The translations under genes were made by a program, and so were the position numbers. A DNA stretch of 60,182 bases, from assembly GCA_964397045.1 (NCBI GenBank), contig CAYNHF010000020.1:1-60182 (forward strand). The letters run 5' to 3'. This document shows, one piece after another, positions 1 through 7,901 of this stretch. The notes under the pieces are model-generated. The model worked only from the letters and a program-made list of their open reading frames with translations. It ran no database searches and was not told where the DNA came from. Origin of the DNA: CAYNHF01 sp964397045. GTDB lineage: Bacteria; Actinomycetota; Acidimicrobiia; Spongiisociales; UBA5794. Positions within the stretch are counted from its first letter, which is position 1. Every line of letters starts with the position of its first letter.

Positions 1-876
1 TTCGCTGACGACGGCGTCTCCGCTTGCGCGGAGTCGATCGATCATCGGGTCGAGCCGGTCGGAGATGGTGCTCTCGCCGTACCACAAGTCGAAATCGACG
101 CTCAGCTCTTCGTAGACCTCCCGCAAAGCAGCGATAGACACCTCGCGAAAGTGTTGCCAGAGGGCTCGATACCCGGGCCGCCCGGCCTGAAGCTGCCTGG
201 TGGCCTCAGTCGCCCGAGCCGAGAAGGCCGGGTCTGTATTCGCCTTGGTCGCTGCGGCGGGATACATCGCGTTGAGATCCTCGACCGTGACTGGTGATTC
301 CGCGGGGTACCCGTCGGTTCGGTGCGGATCGAAATACGGCAGGCCGGGGTCGAGGTCCTCCATCTCCGCAATCAACTGACCCATGGGGACTCCCCAGTCA
401 CCCAGGTGGACGTCTCCCGACACATCATGGCCGGCGAAGCGAAGCAGCCGCTTGAGGCTCTCTCCGATGACTGCCGGTCTGAGGTGGCCGACGTGAAGCT
501 CTTTCGCGACGTTCGGTCCGCCGTAGTCGACCACGATCCGTTTCGGTGTGGCGAGTGGAACGCCGAGCCGTTCGGACTCCCCAATCTCTTGAACCTGTGC
601 CGCGAGCGCCTCGTCGGTGAGGGTGATATTGATGAAGCCGGGCCCCGCGATTTCGAGTTTCGCGAACATGGCCCGATCTGTGATCGCATCCAGCACGTCT
701 GTTGCCAGCTCACGTGGCGCCTTGCCGGCTTCCTTCGCTGCCGGCAGCGCTCCGTTGCACTGGAATTGGGCCAACTCGGGTCGCTGCGACACGGCGACCG
801 CTCCGTGAGACGCGTCCAATCCGAGCGACACGAACGCGTCGGCAAAGATCGCGGTCAGCCTGTCGATGAGTGTCAT
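1..876 (-). CDS. argS: Arginyl-tRNA synthetase, N-terminal part (cut by window edge)
   Basis: This class I synthetase charges tRNA-Arg in the cytoplasm. The visible 292 residues begin with the Arg-tRNA synthetase N-terminal additional domain (about 1-90). The catalytic Rossmann domain follows and carries the class signature HVGH at about 128-131, inside the typical context GPNVAKELHVGHLRPAVIGE. The frame stays open to base 1, so the rest of the catalytic domain and the anticodon-binding domain lie outside the window. Two ATGs lie in tandem (877-879 and 874-876). I chose the second because its GAGG ribosome site has better spacing. A tRNA-Arg gene is divergent about 110 bp upstream, so the substrate tRNA and its synthetase are neighbours. 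The identification is secure. Confidence 0.95.
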   Translation of the reverse strand, partial: MTLIDRLTAIFADAFVSLGLDASHGAVAVSQRPELAQFQCNGALPAAKEAGKAPRELATDVLDAITDRAMFAKLEIAGPGFINITLTDEALAAQVQEIGESERLGVPLATPKRIVVDYGGPNVAKELHVGHLRPAVIGESLKRLLRFAGHDVSGDVHLGDWGVPMGQLIAEMEDLDPGLPYFDPHRTDGYPAESPVTVEDLNAMYPAAATKANTDPAFSARATEATRQLQAGRPGYRALWQHFREVSIAALREVYEELSVDFDLWYGESTISDRLDPMIDRLRASGDAVVSE

Positions 877-987
877 CATTGCCTCAACAGAATCGGAGTC
901 CGTGAGGATAGGTTGCAGACTGGCCGTTCTGATCCCACCTGGTGGCCCGCAGACCGTTGTCCCGCCGCAGGTACACTTCACCACTGC

Positions 988-1059
988 GCCCCAGTAGCTC
1001 AGGGGATAGAGCACCGGCCTCCGGAGCCGGGTGCGCAGGTTCGAATCCTGCCTGGGGCA
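988..1059 (+). tRNA. tRNA-Arg (anticodon CCG)
   Basis: A full cloverleaf can be folded by hand. The acceptor stem is GCCCCAG (988-994) with CTGGGGC (1052-1058). The D stem is GCTC (997-1000) with GAGC (1009-1012). The anticodon stem is CCGGC (1014-1018) with GCCGG (1026-1030), and the loop CTCCGGA gives anticodon CCG at 1021-1023, reading CGG. The T stem is GCAGG with CCTGC around the loop TTCGAAT (1040-1046). Base 1059 is the A discriminator. No CCA end is encoded. It is divergent from argS. Confidence 0.96.
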
Positions 1060-1147
1060 CACCTGAGATCCGCCATTGGTCGGCTACCACCGACCAAGAC
1101 CCCACCACCCCTCCCCAGCGCCCTGCGTGATCCTCGGTGAATACCGC

Positions 1148-1178
1148 TTGACTCTCCCCCAAGGGGAGACCCAACAAT
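1148..1178 (+). promoter_or_regulatory. MerR-type promoter and operator with 19-bp spacer
   Basis: A TTGACT -35 box (1148-1153) and an AACAAT -10 box (1173-1178) are separated by 19 bp instead of 17. The spacer holds the inverted repeat TCTCCCC-CAA-GGGGAGA. An over-long spacer filled by a palindrome is the hallmark of promoters activated by MerR-family proteins that untwist DNA. It lies just upstream of the broken MerR gene, so autoregulation was the likely original role. Confidence 0.7.
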
Positions 1179-1201
1179 GCAGGGGACAGGAGGTACGAGG
1201 A

Positions 1202-2015
1202 GTGAACCTGATCCCCATCGGGCGGTTCTCGAGGATGACGCGGCTGTCGGTGAAGGCACTGCGGCTGTATGACGAGATCGGTTTGCTGCCACCCGCCCAA
1301 CGTCGACCCGTCTTCCGGATCCAGTACTACGACCTCGGGCAAGCGAATCGGGCGGCGGCGAGGATCCTGCGCGTGGTCGAAATCCCGCTCGACGAGATCC
1401 TGCGATCCTGGAGGCCGACAACCCCGAACTGGCCCGCAAGCACCTGGTCATGCACCGGGAGCGGCTGGCCGAACGGTTGGCAGCTCAGGAGCGCACACTC
1501 GCCTATCTCGAGGCGCGCATCCAACGCGAGGAAGGAATCATGCCGTACGACGTCCAGATCGTGGAAGAAGCACCGCAGCTGATCGCAGCCACCAGGAAGC
1601 ACACGACCTTGCGCCAAATCGGCGACGACATCGGTGCCGGTTTCGGGGTACTGATGGAGACCCTCGGCCGGGAGGTGTTGCGGCATCGGGTCCTCCGCTG
1701 ATCGTCTACCACCAGGTGATCGACACGGAAACCGATGGCGACATCGAGATTTGCGTGCCGGTTGCCAGCATCATCGCCGGCAACTCCGACGTCTACGGGC
1801 GGGAACTCGAAGGAGGCCCCATGGCGACCACCGTCCATCGCGGGCCCTACGAGGAGATCGCTCCGGCGTACCACACGTTGACCGGCTGGATCTCCGAGCA
1901 CGGCCATGAGATTGCAGGCCCTCCGCGCGAGATCTACCTCAACGACCCCCGGACCGTTCCCCCCGAGGAGCTCCTCACCCGGGTCGGATTTCCCAGCCTC
2001 TCCGAGGCCGACTGA
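1202..2015 (+). pseudogene. MerR-family regulator with GyrI-like effector domain, frameshifted
   Basis: The start is a GTG preceded by AGGAGG. The N-terminal winged helix (LSVKALRLYDEIGLLPPA) is in one frame. The next conserved block, VDPSSG, is in a second frame, YYDLGQANRAAARILR returns to the first, the coiled coil AILEADNPELARKHL runs in a third, and the GyrI-like effector domain (GPPLIVYH onward to the stop) is back in the second. Restoring the family sequence needs about four one-base changes: an extra base near 1300 and missing bases near 1321, 1400 and 1672, mostly in short homopolymers. Intact relatives bind drugs through the C-terminal domain and activate efflux or their own gene. 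The promoter and ribosome site look intact, so decay is recent, or the region contains assembly errors. Confidence 0.85.
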
Positions 2016-2078
2016 CCGGCCGGATGCTCCCGGCGTGGTGGCACGTATCGCAAGGGGAGGCGTCGCGCGCTCAGGCCG

Positions 2079-2474
2079 TCAGGCTCCCGGCATCTGATCG
2101 ATCTGATCGGCCACCCGTCCTGTCGCGAAGAATGGGCGGACTTCGATCGGATGGTTGGTTGCTACAGCGACCTTGTCTGCCCAGGCGAGGGCTGCATCCA
2201 GGTCGTCGGCGTTGATGATGTAGAAGCCCGCAATGTATGCCGTCGACTCGGCGAAAGGCCCATCGGTCGTGACCCTGTCGGCATCGCCCATGCGGACCAC
2301 GATCGCCTTGTCCGGGCCATGGAGCGCACCGCCGAAGACGAACGCACCGCTTGCGTCCAGCTCGGCTTCGAGGGCTATGACCCGCTCCATGAATGCCTGC
2401 ATCTCCTCGGGCGTCGTCGGCGCTCCGGGGACCGCACCCTCTACGGCGTAGGTAGACAGCAAGTACTGGCTCAT
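2079..2474 (-). CDS. YCII-related (DGPF-domain) protein
   Basis: This 131-residue protein has the alpha/beta ferredoxin-like YCII fold (PF03795). The diagnostic DGPFAESTAYIAGFYIINAD lies near the middle, followed by AALAWADKVA. Actinobacterial members of this group (the DGPF subgroup) are often encoded beside ECF sigma factors and are of unknown biochemical function. The family is related to muconolactone isomerase-type enzymes and keeps a possible catalytic His/Asp. No sigma factor is adjacent here. The start ATG at 2474 begins the typical MSQYLLSTY sequence. Function remains unknown, but family membership is clear. Confidence 0.85.
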   Translation of the reverse strand: MSQYLLSTYAVEGAVPGAPTTPEEMQAFMERVIALEAELDASGAFVFGGALHGPDKAIVVRMGDADRVTTDGPFAESTAYIAGFYIINADDLDAALAWADKVAVATNHPIEVRPFFATGRVADQIDQMPGA

Positions 2475-2655
2475 GAGTGCTCCTCATCGTTGGTGCAGAT
2501 GTTCCCGCGCTCACCCTCCCCACGAATGGGATCGGCCCACGAGGACACCCACGGCAAGAGTAGCCCCGAACGCTTCGCGGCAGAGTGAGCAGCGCCCAAG
2601 CCCTCACCTCGCCGACGCAGACACCAGCCGCTTTCGGAGTGCCGGACTCGAGATG

Positions 2656-3501
2656 TCACAAGATGTTGCCGAGGGCGCCGGCGCGCCAGAGGACGAGCAA
2701 ATCCATCGTGATCGCTACTCCGACGTGGAGGAACACGCCGGGGACGAAGCTCTTGGATCGTACCGCCATGTACCCCAGCACCAGACCCGCCAGGATCGCC
2801 GCGGCGGCCTCGGGCATCGGCTTGGTGAAATGGATCATCGTGTACGGCACCGTCATCACCGGAATCGCCAACCAACCGAAACGACGCAGCAGCCCAAATG
2901 TCATGAACCCGCGAAAGAAGGCCTCCACTCCGATGAATTGCAGCGCATAACCCGACTCGTACAGCCAGAACGCAGTTCCGCCTTCTGCCGCTCTGCTGTA
3001 GAAGGGGTAGAAGGTCTCGAAGCTGTCGAATCCCGACACGATGAAAAGCACCGGGAACATCAACAGGTACATGCCGCCGTACATCGGCAGGTGTTTCGAT
3101 ATTCCGGACAACCGGAAGCCGTAGGCGCGCGGTGGTCGTTTGATGAAGAAGACGATGATCGCCAGCGGAATCAACACCCGCATCACGAGGGATGCCAACC
3201 CCCACCAGAGGTAGCCCCCGATTCCGGGGAACTCGACGAAGGGACCGCCGATGATGTCGGGCACCCAGTCGATCAGACCCGATCTCGTGTAGAAGCCGGC
3301 TCGGCCCCAATAGAAGAAGACCAGGAGCAACACGGTGCTACTAATCAGCACGATGACCGCTTCGCGCTCGGTGTCCTTGTTGATCGTCGGCTCGAATTCT
3401 GGCAGCGACAAAGAAGGCGGGAGCATCGGGCGAGGGTAAGGCGAATCCACCTTCGCACCAAAGACACGGTGCGCCACGTAGAGCGCCCCGAACCCCACCA
3501 T
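2656..3501 (-). CDS. CPBP-family intramembrane metalloprotease
   Basis: This is a multi-pass membrane protein of about 281 residues with roughly seven hydrophobic segments. The CPBP (CAAX protease and bacteriocin-processing, ABI) core is at about residues 190-230. It has the first motif as VEAFFRGF, with the second Glu and the Arg of EExxxR kept and the first Glu replaced by Val, and the His motif as YTMIHF. Families of this kind cut within membranes or act in peptide maturation and immunity. The substrate cannot be told from the sequence. The start at 3501 is chosen because longer versions would run into the divergent Ku gene. The weakened first motif leaves open a non-catalytic role. Confidence 0.8.
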   Translation of the reverse strand: MVGFGALYVAHRVFGAKVDSPYPRPMLPPSLSLPEFEPTINKDTEREAVIVLISSTVLLLVFFYWGRAGFYTRSGLIDWVPDIIGGPFVEFPGIGGYLWWGLASLVMRVLIPLAIIVFFIKRPPRAYGFRLSGISKHLPMYGGMYLLMFPVLFIVSGFDSFETFYPFYSRAAEGGTAFWLYESGYALQFIGVEAFFRGFMTFGLLRRFGWLAIPVMTVPYTMIHFTKPMPEAAAAILAGLVLGYMAVRSKSFVPGVFLHVGVAITMDLLVLWRAGALGNIL

Positions 3502-3599
3502 CTGCTCCGCCGACTCTCGGCCCACGTCTGGAACGGTTCGTGACGCAGCGGCTGCGGGCGGACTATCGTTTTTCGCGACTCGGCTTTGAGGGAGTGCTG

Positions 3600-4382
3600 A
3601 TGCGCCCGATCTGGAAAGGCGCCATATCATTTGGTCTCGTGACGATTCCCGTCGGGCTTTACACCGCGACGGAGAACCGAAGACCAAAGTTCAAGCAGCT
3701 GCGCGAGTCGGACCACAGCCCCATCCGATACAAGCGGGTCGCCGAAACCGACGGTCAGGAGGTGCCCTTCGACAAGATTGTCAAGGGGTACGAGGTCGAT
3801 AAGGGTCGCTACGCGGTGTTTAGTTCGGAAGAGCTCTCCGACATCATGAAGGGCATCACCGGCGGGATCGTCGACGTCGTTCAGTTCGTGCGCCAGGCAG
3901 ATATCGACCCCATCTACTACCAGAAGTCGTACTACCTGGCTCCCGAAAAGACCGGGATCAAGGCGTATCAGATTCTTCTACAAGCTCTCGACGACAAGGA
4001 AATGGTGGGGGTTGCCAAGGTTGCGATTCGCGAGCGGGAGTACCTCGCCACGCTGCGTGCAGAAGAGGGCGTCATCATCATGGAGACGATGTTCTGGCCA
4101 GACGAGATCCGCGAACCGCAATTCGAGACACTCGATGAGGCGACCGAGCTACGCGACGAAGAGCTGAAGATGGCGGACATGATCATCGAAAACCTGACCG
4201 GGTCCTTCGATCCATCCGCCTGGCACGATGAGTCCCGCGAAGCAGTCGAGGCGGCAGCCCAGGCCAAGATCGACGGTCAAGAGATCGTGGCACCAGATCT
4301 CCCCCAGCCGACCGGGGTCGTCGACCTCATGGAGGCACTCAAGGCCTCGGTCGAAGCCACCAAAGGTAAGAAGGCCGTATAG
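3600..4382 (+). CDS. ku: Bacterial Ku, DNA end-binding protein of NHEJ
   Basis: This 260-residue protein has the single Ku core domain of bacterial homodimeric Ku, beginning with the family N-terminus MRPIWKGAISFGLVTIPVGLY. Ku threads onto broken DNA ends and recruits the ligase. The core fills almost the whole length. The C-terminal tail is short and lysine-bearing (KGKKAV), shorter than the extended basic tails of some actinomycete Ku proteins. The start at 3600 follows a GAGGGA ribosome site. A convergent ATP-dependent ligase lies 11 bp downstream, giving the two-component end-joining pair. Identification is secure. Confidence 0.96.
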   Translation: MRPIWKGAISFGLVTIPVGLYTATENRRPKFKQLRESDHSPIRYKRVAETDGQEVPFDKIVKGYEVDKGRYAVFSSEELSDIMKGITGGIVDVVQFVRQADIDPIYYQKSYYLAPEKTGIKAYQILLQALDDKEMVGVAKVAIREREYLATLRAEEGVIIMETMFWPDEIREPQFETLDEATELRDEELKMADMIIENLTGSFDPSAWHDESREAVEAAAQAKIDGQEIVAPDLPQPTGVVDLMEALKASVEATKGKKAV

Positions 4383-4393
4383 GCCGGTGGCCC

Positions 4394-5359
4394 TCAGCCG
4401 CCGCCCTCAGGCCCTTCCTCCTCCCAGGTCACCGAACTCGGCTCGTCATCCGTGAAGCCCTTGAAGGAGGGCGCGCGCAGTCTGCCCACACTGGTGAACT
4501 CCTTGTACTGCACCAATGCCACCAGTGCCGGATGCACGAAAACGGCGTTCTTGGGGAGATCGGCATTCGGCACGAATGGAGACCGTTCCATCGTCATCTG
4601 GTTGAGTGCGTGACGGATCGCCTCGAGGGCTGCGTCGTCGAACCCGGACCCCACCGCGCCGACCCATCGCAGGCCGTCTCCTGCCCACATGCCGAGCAGG
4701 AGCGAACCGAAGGTCGAAGCCCGGCCCCCCTCTCCCGGCAGGAAGCCGCCGACCACGGCCCTTGCCTGGAGAAACCGGCTGATCTTGCGCCAATCGGGAG
4801 AACGCGTTCCCGGGTGGTACACGCTCGCAGTCCGTTTCGCGACGATGCCCTCGATGTCTCGCTCCGAGATGAATCCCCACAGCGAATCAGGATCTCCCAT
4901 CACCACCTCGGAGACGACGCCGGGAGAGGCGAGGTCAATACCTTCGAGAGTCTCGCGCCGCGCGTGCCACGGATCGCCGATGAGCTGCGACCCTGCGAAC
5001 AGGACGTCGAATGCGACGTAAGCGACAGGAACGTCACGCATCAAATCCTGCACTCTTGCATCACCGGTGGCGTTCATCCGCTGCTGCAACCTGCCAAAGG
5101 AAGGCAAACCCGACTCGTCGAACGCAACCACCTCACCGTCGAGAACCACCGGGAGGCCGGTCGTGAGCTCGGTGAGCTCCGGGTAGGTGGCGGTAACGTC
5201 ATTGCCGTTGCGGCTGTGGAGCGTTGTTGTCGTGCCGTCCCAAGACAGCAGGGTACGGACGCCGTCCCACTTCATCTCGAAGGCCCAGTCGTCGTCTGAG
5301 AACGGCTCACGCCACCGCGTAGCCAGCATCGGCTCGTACACAGGAAGCGAACGAGTCAT
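4394..5359 (-). CDS. ATP-dependent DNA ligase, LigC/LigD-ligase type
   Basis: This 321-residue ligase seals DNA breaks with ATP and is the probable NHEJ partner of the adjacent Ku. The nucleotidyltransferase motif I is EMKWDGVR with the adenylated Lys30. DGEVVAF is motif III-like, and EGIVAKR lies near 200. An OB-fold domain forms the C-terminal third. It is a ligase module only, with no polymerase or 3' phosphoesterase domain of multidomain LigD. The start at 5359 places MTRSLPVYEPMLA, the usual ligase N-terminus, at the front. It converges on ku with an 11-bp gap. Confidence 0.93.
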   Translation of the reverse strand: MTRSLPVYEPMLATRWREPFSDDDWAFEMKWDGVRTLLSWDGTTTTLHSRNGNDVTATYPELTELTTGLPVVLDGEVVAFDESGLPSFGRLQQRMNATGDARVQDLMRDVPVAYVAFDVLFAGSQLIGDPWHARRETLEGIDLASPGVVSEVVMGDPDSLWGFISERDIEGIVAKRTASVYHPGTRSPDWRKISRFLQARAVVGGFLPGEGGRASTFGSLLLGMWAGDGLRWVGAVGSGFDDAALEAIRHALNQMTMERSPFVPNADLPKNAVFVHPALVALVQYKEFTSVGRLRAPSFKGFTDDEPSSVTWEEEGPEGGG

Positions 5360-5453
5360 CAGCCCCCAGCAAGGCCCCGGGCGGGGCGCGTCTGATCGGA
5401 AAGTGCAGAGTTGGGGTTCGCCGGCACAAACCGTCGTTCGCCGTTTCTTCCCT

Positions 5454-5918
5454 TCATGCCCCGCCGAGTTCCTCTTGGACCAGGCGATTGACCACTGCCC
5501 CATCGAGCCCCGCTGCGCTACGCATTACGTGCCCGGTGACCCGGCCCGCCTGCTTCGGATCGTCCACCCCGAGCTCGCCGATCGCCTCCCGTACTACTTG
5601 TCTCGCGGCGTCCTCGTCGAAATCGGAGGTCGGGAGCCACCGGGAGAGATAGTCGACTTCGAAGGCGAGTTTGTCTGCTTGCTCCTTGCCTGCTTCTCCC
5701 AGATCGACGTACTCACGTCGAGCCTTATCCATCTTCTTGACGTAGGAGGCGATCACACCGAGATAGAGGTCGTCATCAGCAGTGGACGCGTCGAAACCGG
5801 GGGCCGCTTTCGCCACAGACACCTCTGTCTCGACCTGGCGAATGACATTGACCGTGGGTTTGTCACCCGCCCTCATGGCCGCGCGCTGCTCCGCCACGAG
5901 CTCTTCGTGAACCGACAC
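5454..5918 (-). CDS. GatB/YqeY domain-containing protein
   Basis: This 154-residue protein belongs to the YqeY family, related to the tail domain of the GatB amidotransferase subunit, which contacts tRNA. The pattern of two helical bundles with LYLGVIASYVKKMDKA, LSRWLPTSDFDEDAARQVV and GRVTGHVM is typical of the whole family. Stand-alone members have no firm function but are predicted to bind tRNA. It follows the ligase gene on the same strand with a short gap of about 95 bp. The start ATG at 5918 follows GGCCC-rich DNA with only a weak ribosome site. Confidence 0.9.
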   Translation of the reverse strand: MSVHEELVAEQRAAMRAGDKPTVNVIRQVETEVSVAKAAPGFDASTADDDLYLGVIASYVKKMDKARREYVDLGEAGKEQADKLAFEVDYLSRWLPTSDFDEDAARQVVREAIGELGVDDPKQAGRVTGHVMRSAAGLDGAVVNRLVQEELGGA

Positions 5919-5995
5919 GGTGGGCCTCCTCGCTCCGGTCGGACAGGCTAGTAACCCATTAATGGTTGCTCTCCGTTTCCCGCGAGGAAAACCGC

Positions 5996-6024
5996 TTGAA
6001 CATCGTGAAACGCGGGCGTATGCT
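5996..6024 (+). promoter_or_regulatory. whiB promoter
   Basis: A TTGAAC -35 box (5996-6001) and a TATGCT -10 box (6019-6024) are separated by exactly 17 bp. This predicts a transcript start near 6031, about 60 bp before the whiB start codon. No other gene on this strand is near, so the promoter most likely serves whiB. Confidence 0.7.
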
Positions 6025-6034
6025 TCGCAACGAC

Positions 6035-6060
6035 CTTGTGAATGAATTCACATTCACAAG
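6035..6060 (+). promoter_or_regulatory. Operator-like palindrome in the whiB leader
   Basis: Perfect 9-bp inverted arms CTTGTGAAT (6035-6043) and ATTCACAAG (6052-6060) flank an 8-bp centre. A second, nested GTGAAT-GA-ATTCAC pairing overlaps it. The site begins just after the predicted transcript start, where a bound repressor would block elongation or clearance. The regulator is not identifiable. Confidence 0.65.
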
Positions 6061-6093
6061 AAACTTCGACCCCTAACCGCCCCCGGAGGCGAA

Positions 6094-6366
6094 ATGTTGA
6101 CACTCACCGAATGGAGGGAGCTTTCGGCCTGCCGCGACTCCGATCCGAACCTGTACTTCCCCATTGGAAGTACCGGTCCTGCCGTCGGGCAGATCGAAAA
6201 GGCGCTGGCTATCTGCTCTACGTGCTCGGTGCAAGAGGCGTGCCTTCAGTATGCGCTCGAGACCAACCAGGAGGCTGGCGTCTGGGGTGGCTATGCAGAA
6301 GATGACCGTCGCCGTCTGCGCAAGCGCTGGCTGGCAGAGCGACGCCGACAACGGCAAGCAAGCTGA
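6094..6366 (+). CDS. WhiB-family iron-sulfur transcriptional regulator
   Basis: This 90-residue WhiB-like protein would bind a [4Fe-4S] cluster through Cys13, Cys41, Cys44 and Cys50 (C..CxxC..C). The beta-turn motif GVWGG (62-66) follows, then a very basic C-terminal helix (RRRLRKRWLAERRRQRQ) for DNA or sigma-factor contact. The family is essentially restricted to Actinomycetota and responds to redox or nitric oxide. The ATG at 6094 follows GGAGGCGAA. A sigma-70-like promoter, an operator palindrome and a downstream terminator make it a single-gene transcript. Which Wbl subclass it belongs to is not clear. Confidence 0.95.
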   Translation: MLTLTEWRELSACRDSDPNLYFPIGSTGPAVGQIEKALAICSTCSVQEACLQYALETNQEAGVWGGYAEDDRRRLRKRWLAERRRQRQAS

Positions 6367-6389
6367 CCAACTCCAGCTGAGTAACGATC

Positions 6390-6420
6390 GAGCCCGGCCC
6401 GAAGCCGGGCTCCTTCTATT
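6390..6420 (+). terminator. Intrinsic terminator after whiB
   Basis: A 9-bp GC-rich stem, GAGCCCGGC (6390-6398) with GCCGGGCTC (6404-6412), encloses a five-base loop and is followed by CTTCTATT. It sits between the convergent whiB and DUF3107 genes. Confidence 0.75.
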
Positions 6421-6467
6421 GGTGTCCTGGCAGTTGCTACTGGTGTCCTGGCGGCGCAGCCGCGGCG

Positions 6468-6704
6468 TTACGCCGGCGGAGCGAAGCCCACTCCACCCTT
6501 GTTGTCATCGCCCTGAACCACGACGAAAGCCAGCTTGTCGACCGCGATTCCATGGCGGTCGCCGTCGGCGTCCACAATCCAGACGATCCCGCCTGCCGCC
6601 AACCCCGCCTCCAGGGTGGCCGATACTGCGTCTCCGTCTTCCACATCGATTTCGAGCTCGCGCGCACCTTCGACGCCGATGCGCACCTTGACTGTGTCAC
6701 TCAT
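6468..6704 (-). CDS. DUF3107 family protein
   Basis: This 78-residue protein matches the actinobacterial DUF3107 family. It starts VKVRIGVEGARELEIDVEDG, with a conserved middle and a KLAFVVV strand near the end. The family has no established function. It is small, acidic and without membrane segments or cysteines. The gene converges with whiB across a terminator and lies about 60 bp upstream of nothing on its own strand except the end of mrp, so it may be expressed alone or by readthrough from mrp. Confidence 0.85.
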   Translation of the reverse strand: MSDTVKVRIGVEGARELEIDVEDGDAVSATLEAGLAAGGIVWIVDADGDRHGIAVDKLAFVVVQGDDNKGGVGFAPPA

Positions 6705-6762
6705 TGCTTCATCCTGACCTTTGAGGTTACGACGGCGGGCATGCTACCGCTGCCAGGCGAGG

Positions 6763-7860
6763 TCATCGGATGATGAGCTCCGGATGGGTTCGTAGTCTGG
6801 GCTTACGAGCCTCCACCTCCGTCGCCAGCGTCTCGAACGCTGCCGCAGCCTCTCCCCCCGGGTCGGCGATCGTTACGGGGAGGCCCCGATCGGCCCCTTC
6901 GCGAAGCGCAGGCACCAGCGGAACTTGCGCCAGCAACGGCACCTCGAGGTCGGCGGCAAGCGCTTCGCCGCCGCCTTCACCAAAGATGGGATATCGCACG
7001 TCATCGTCCCCGGTGAACCACGACATATTCTCCACCACGCCTATCACTTCCTGGTTCACCTTGCGAGCCATGAGACCGGCGCGTTTGGCGACGCGCTGCG
7101 CAGTGATCTGTGGCGTCGTGACGACCACCGCTTCCGCCCGGGGCAGGAACTGCGACAGGGAAATCGCGATATCGCCGGTGCCAGGAGGCATATCGATGAG
7201 CAGGTAGTCAGGATCGCCCCAGTGCACATCGGCCAAGAACTGCTCCATGGCCTTGTGCAGCATCGGACCTCTCCAGATGACCGCCTGGTCGGGTTGGACG
7301 AAGTAGTCCATCGACATCACGCGCACCCCGTGGATTTCCGGCGGCAGAAGCGTCTCCTCGATCACTGTGGGCTGGCGGTCGACACCGAGCATCTTTGGAA
7401 TCGAAAAGCCCCATACGTCCGCATCGATGATGCCGACCGTTCTCCCCATCCGGGCCAGCGCGACGCCGAGATTGGCGGTGACAGACGACTTGCCAACGCC
7501 GCCTTTGCCGGAAGCGATCGCGATGACCCGGGTCTGGGATCCAGCCTGACCCAGTGTGATCTCGCGCACGGCACCGCCGCGGATGTCGCTTACGAGCGAG
7601 GTCCGTTCTTCGTCGGTCATCGTGGTGAACTCGACGGCCACCTGGGTAACCCCTGGCACGCCCATCGCAGCGGCAGTCACATCCACATCGAGCTTGTCCT
7701 TGAGCGGGCATCCGGGGATGGTCAACGCCACCAGGACCCGTACCGAGCCACTTTCGTCGGCGTCGATCTCTCGCAGCATGTTGAGCTCAGCGAGCGTCCG
7801 ATGAATCTCGGGATCCTCGACGGCACCGACCGCGGCACGCACCGCAGCAACATCCACCAC
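6763..7860 (-). CDS. mrp: Mrp/NBP35-type P-loop ATPase, iron-sulfur cluster carrier
   Basis: This 365-residue protein has an N-terminal MIP18/DUF59 domain (about 5-85) fused to a deviant-Walker ParA/MinD-like ATPase, with P-loop SGKGGVGKS at about 117-125 and switch LLIDMPPGTGD. Homologues carry and deliver Fe-S clusters. The CxxC found after ENMSYF in many Mrp proteins is absent here: the sequence reads ENMSWFTGDDDVRYPIFG, as I recall for actinobacterial forms. The GTG start at 7860 follows AGGAGAA. It is divergent from a SufR-like regulator across a short AT-rich palindromic region, which suggests it is controlled by Fe-S status. Confidence 0.92.
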   Translation of the reverse strand: MVDVAAVRAAVGAVEDPEIHRTLAELNMLREIDADESGSVRVLVALTIPGCPLKDKLDVDVTAAAMGVPGVTQVAVEFTTMTDEERTSLVSDIRGGAVREITLGQAGSQTRVIAIASGKGGVGKSSVTANLGVALARMGRTVGIIDADVWGFSIPKMLGVDRQPTVIEETLLPPEIHGVRVMSMDYFVQPDQAVIWRGPMLHKAMEQFLADVHWGDPDYLLIDMPPGTGDIAISLSQFLPRAEAVVVTTPQITAQRVAKRAGLMARKVNQEVIGVVENMSWFTGDDDVRYPIFGEGGGEALAADLEVPLLAQVPLVPALREGADRGLPVTIADPGGEAAAAFETLATEVEARKPRLRTHPELIIR

Positions 7861-7872
7861 CAGTTGCTTCTC

Positions 7873-7891
7873 CTATCTAGATAGTAGATAG
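7873..7891. promoter_or_regulatory. AT-rich palindromic operator between mrp and the SufR-like gene
   Basis: CTATCTAGATAG (7873-7884) is a perfect 12-bp palindrome, and a third TAGATAG half-site follows directly (7885-7891). It stands out from the GC-rich surroundings and lies in the shared control region of two divergent genes. It is a likely binding site for the adjacent regulator. Confidence 0.6.
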
Positions 7892-7895
7892 AAAC

Positions 7896-7901
7896 TATAG
7901 T
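7896..7901 (+). promoter_or_regulatory. Probable -10 box of the SufR-like gene
   Basis: TATAGT lies 50 bp before the GTG at 7951 and would put the transcript start near 7908. No good -35 box is seen at the usual distance, where the palindromic operator sits. The site overlaps a possible upstream GTG at 7900, which argues against that codon being the start. Confidence 0.45.

Noticed and set aside
322..1140. Long plus-strand frames over argS and similar long opposite-strand frames elsewhere
   Set aside because: They mirror real genes in GC-rich DNA, have arginine- and proline-rich sequences, and show no family resemblance.
6420..6452. Direct repeat TGGTGTCCTGGC at 6420-6431 and 6441-6452
   Set aside because: Only two copies, 21 bp apart, between convergent genes, with no sign of a larger array or mobile element.
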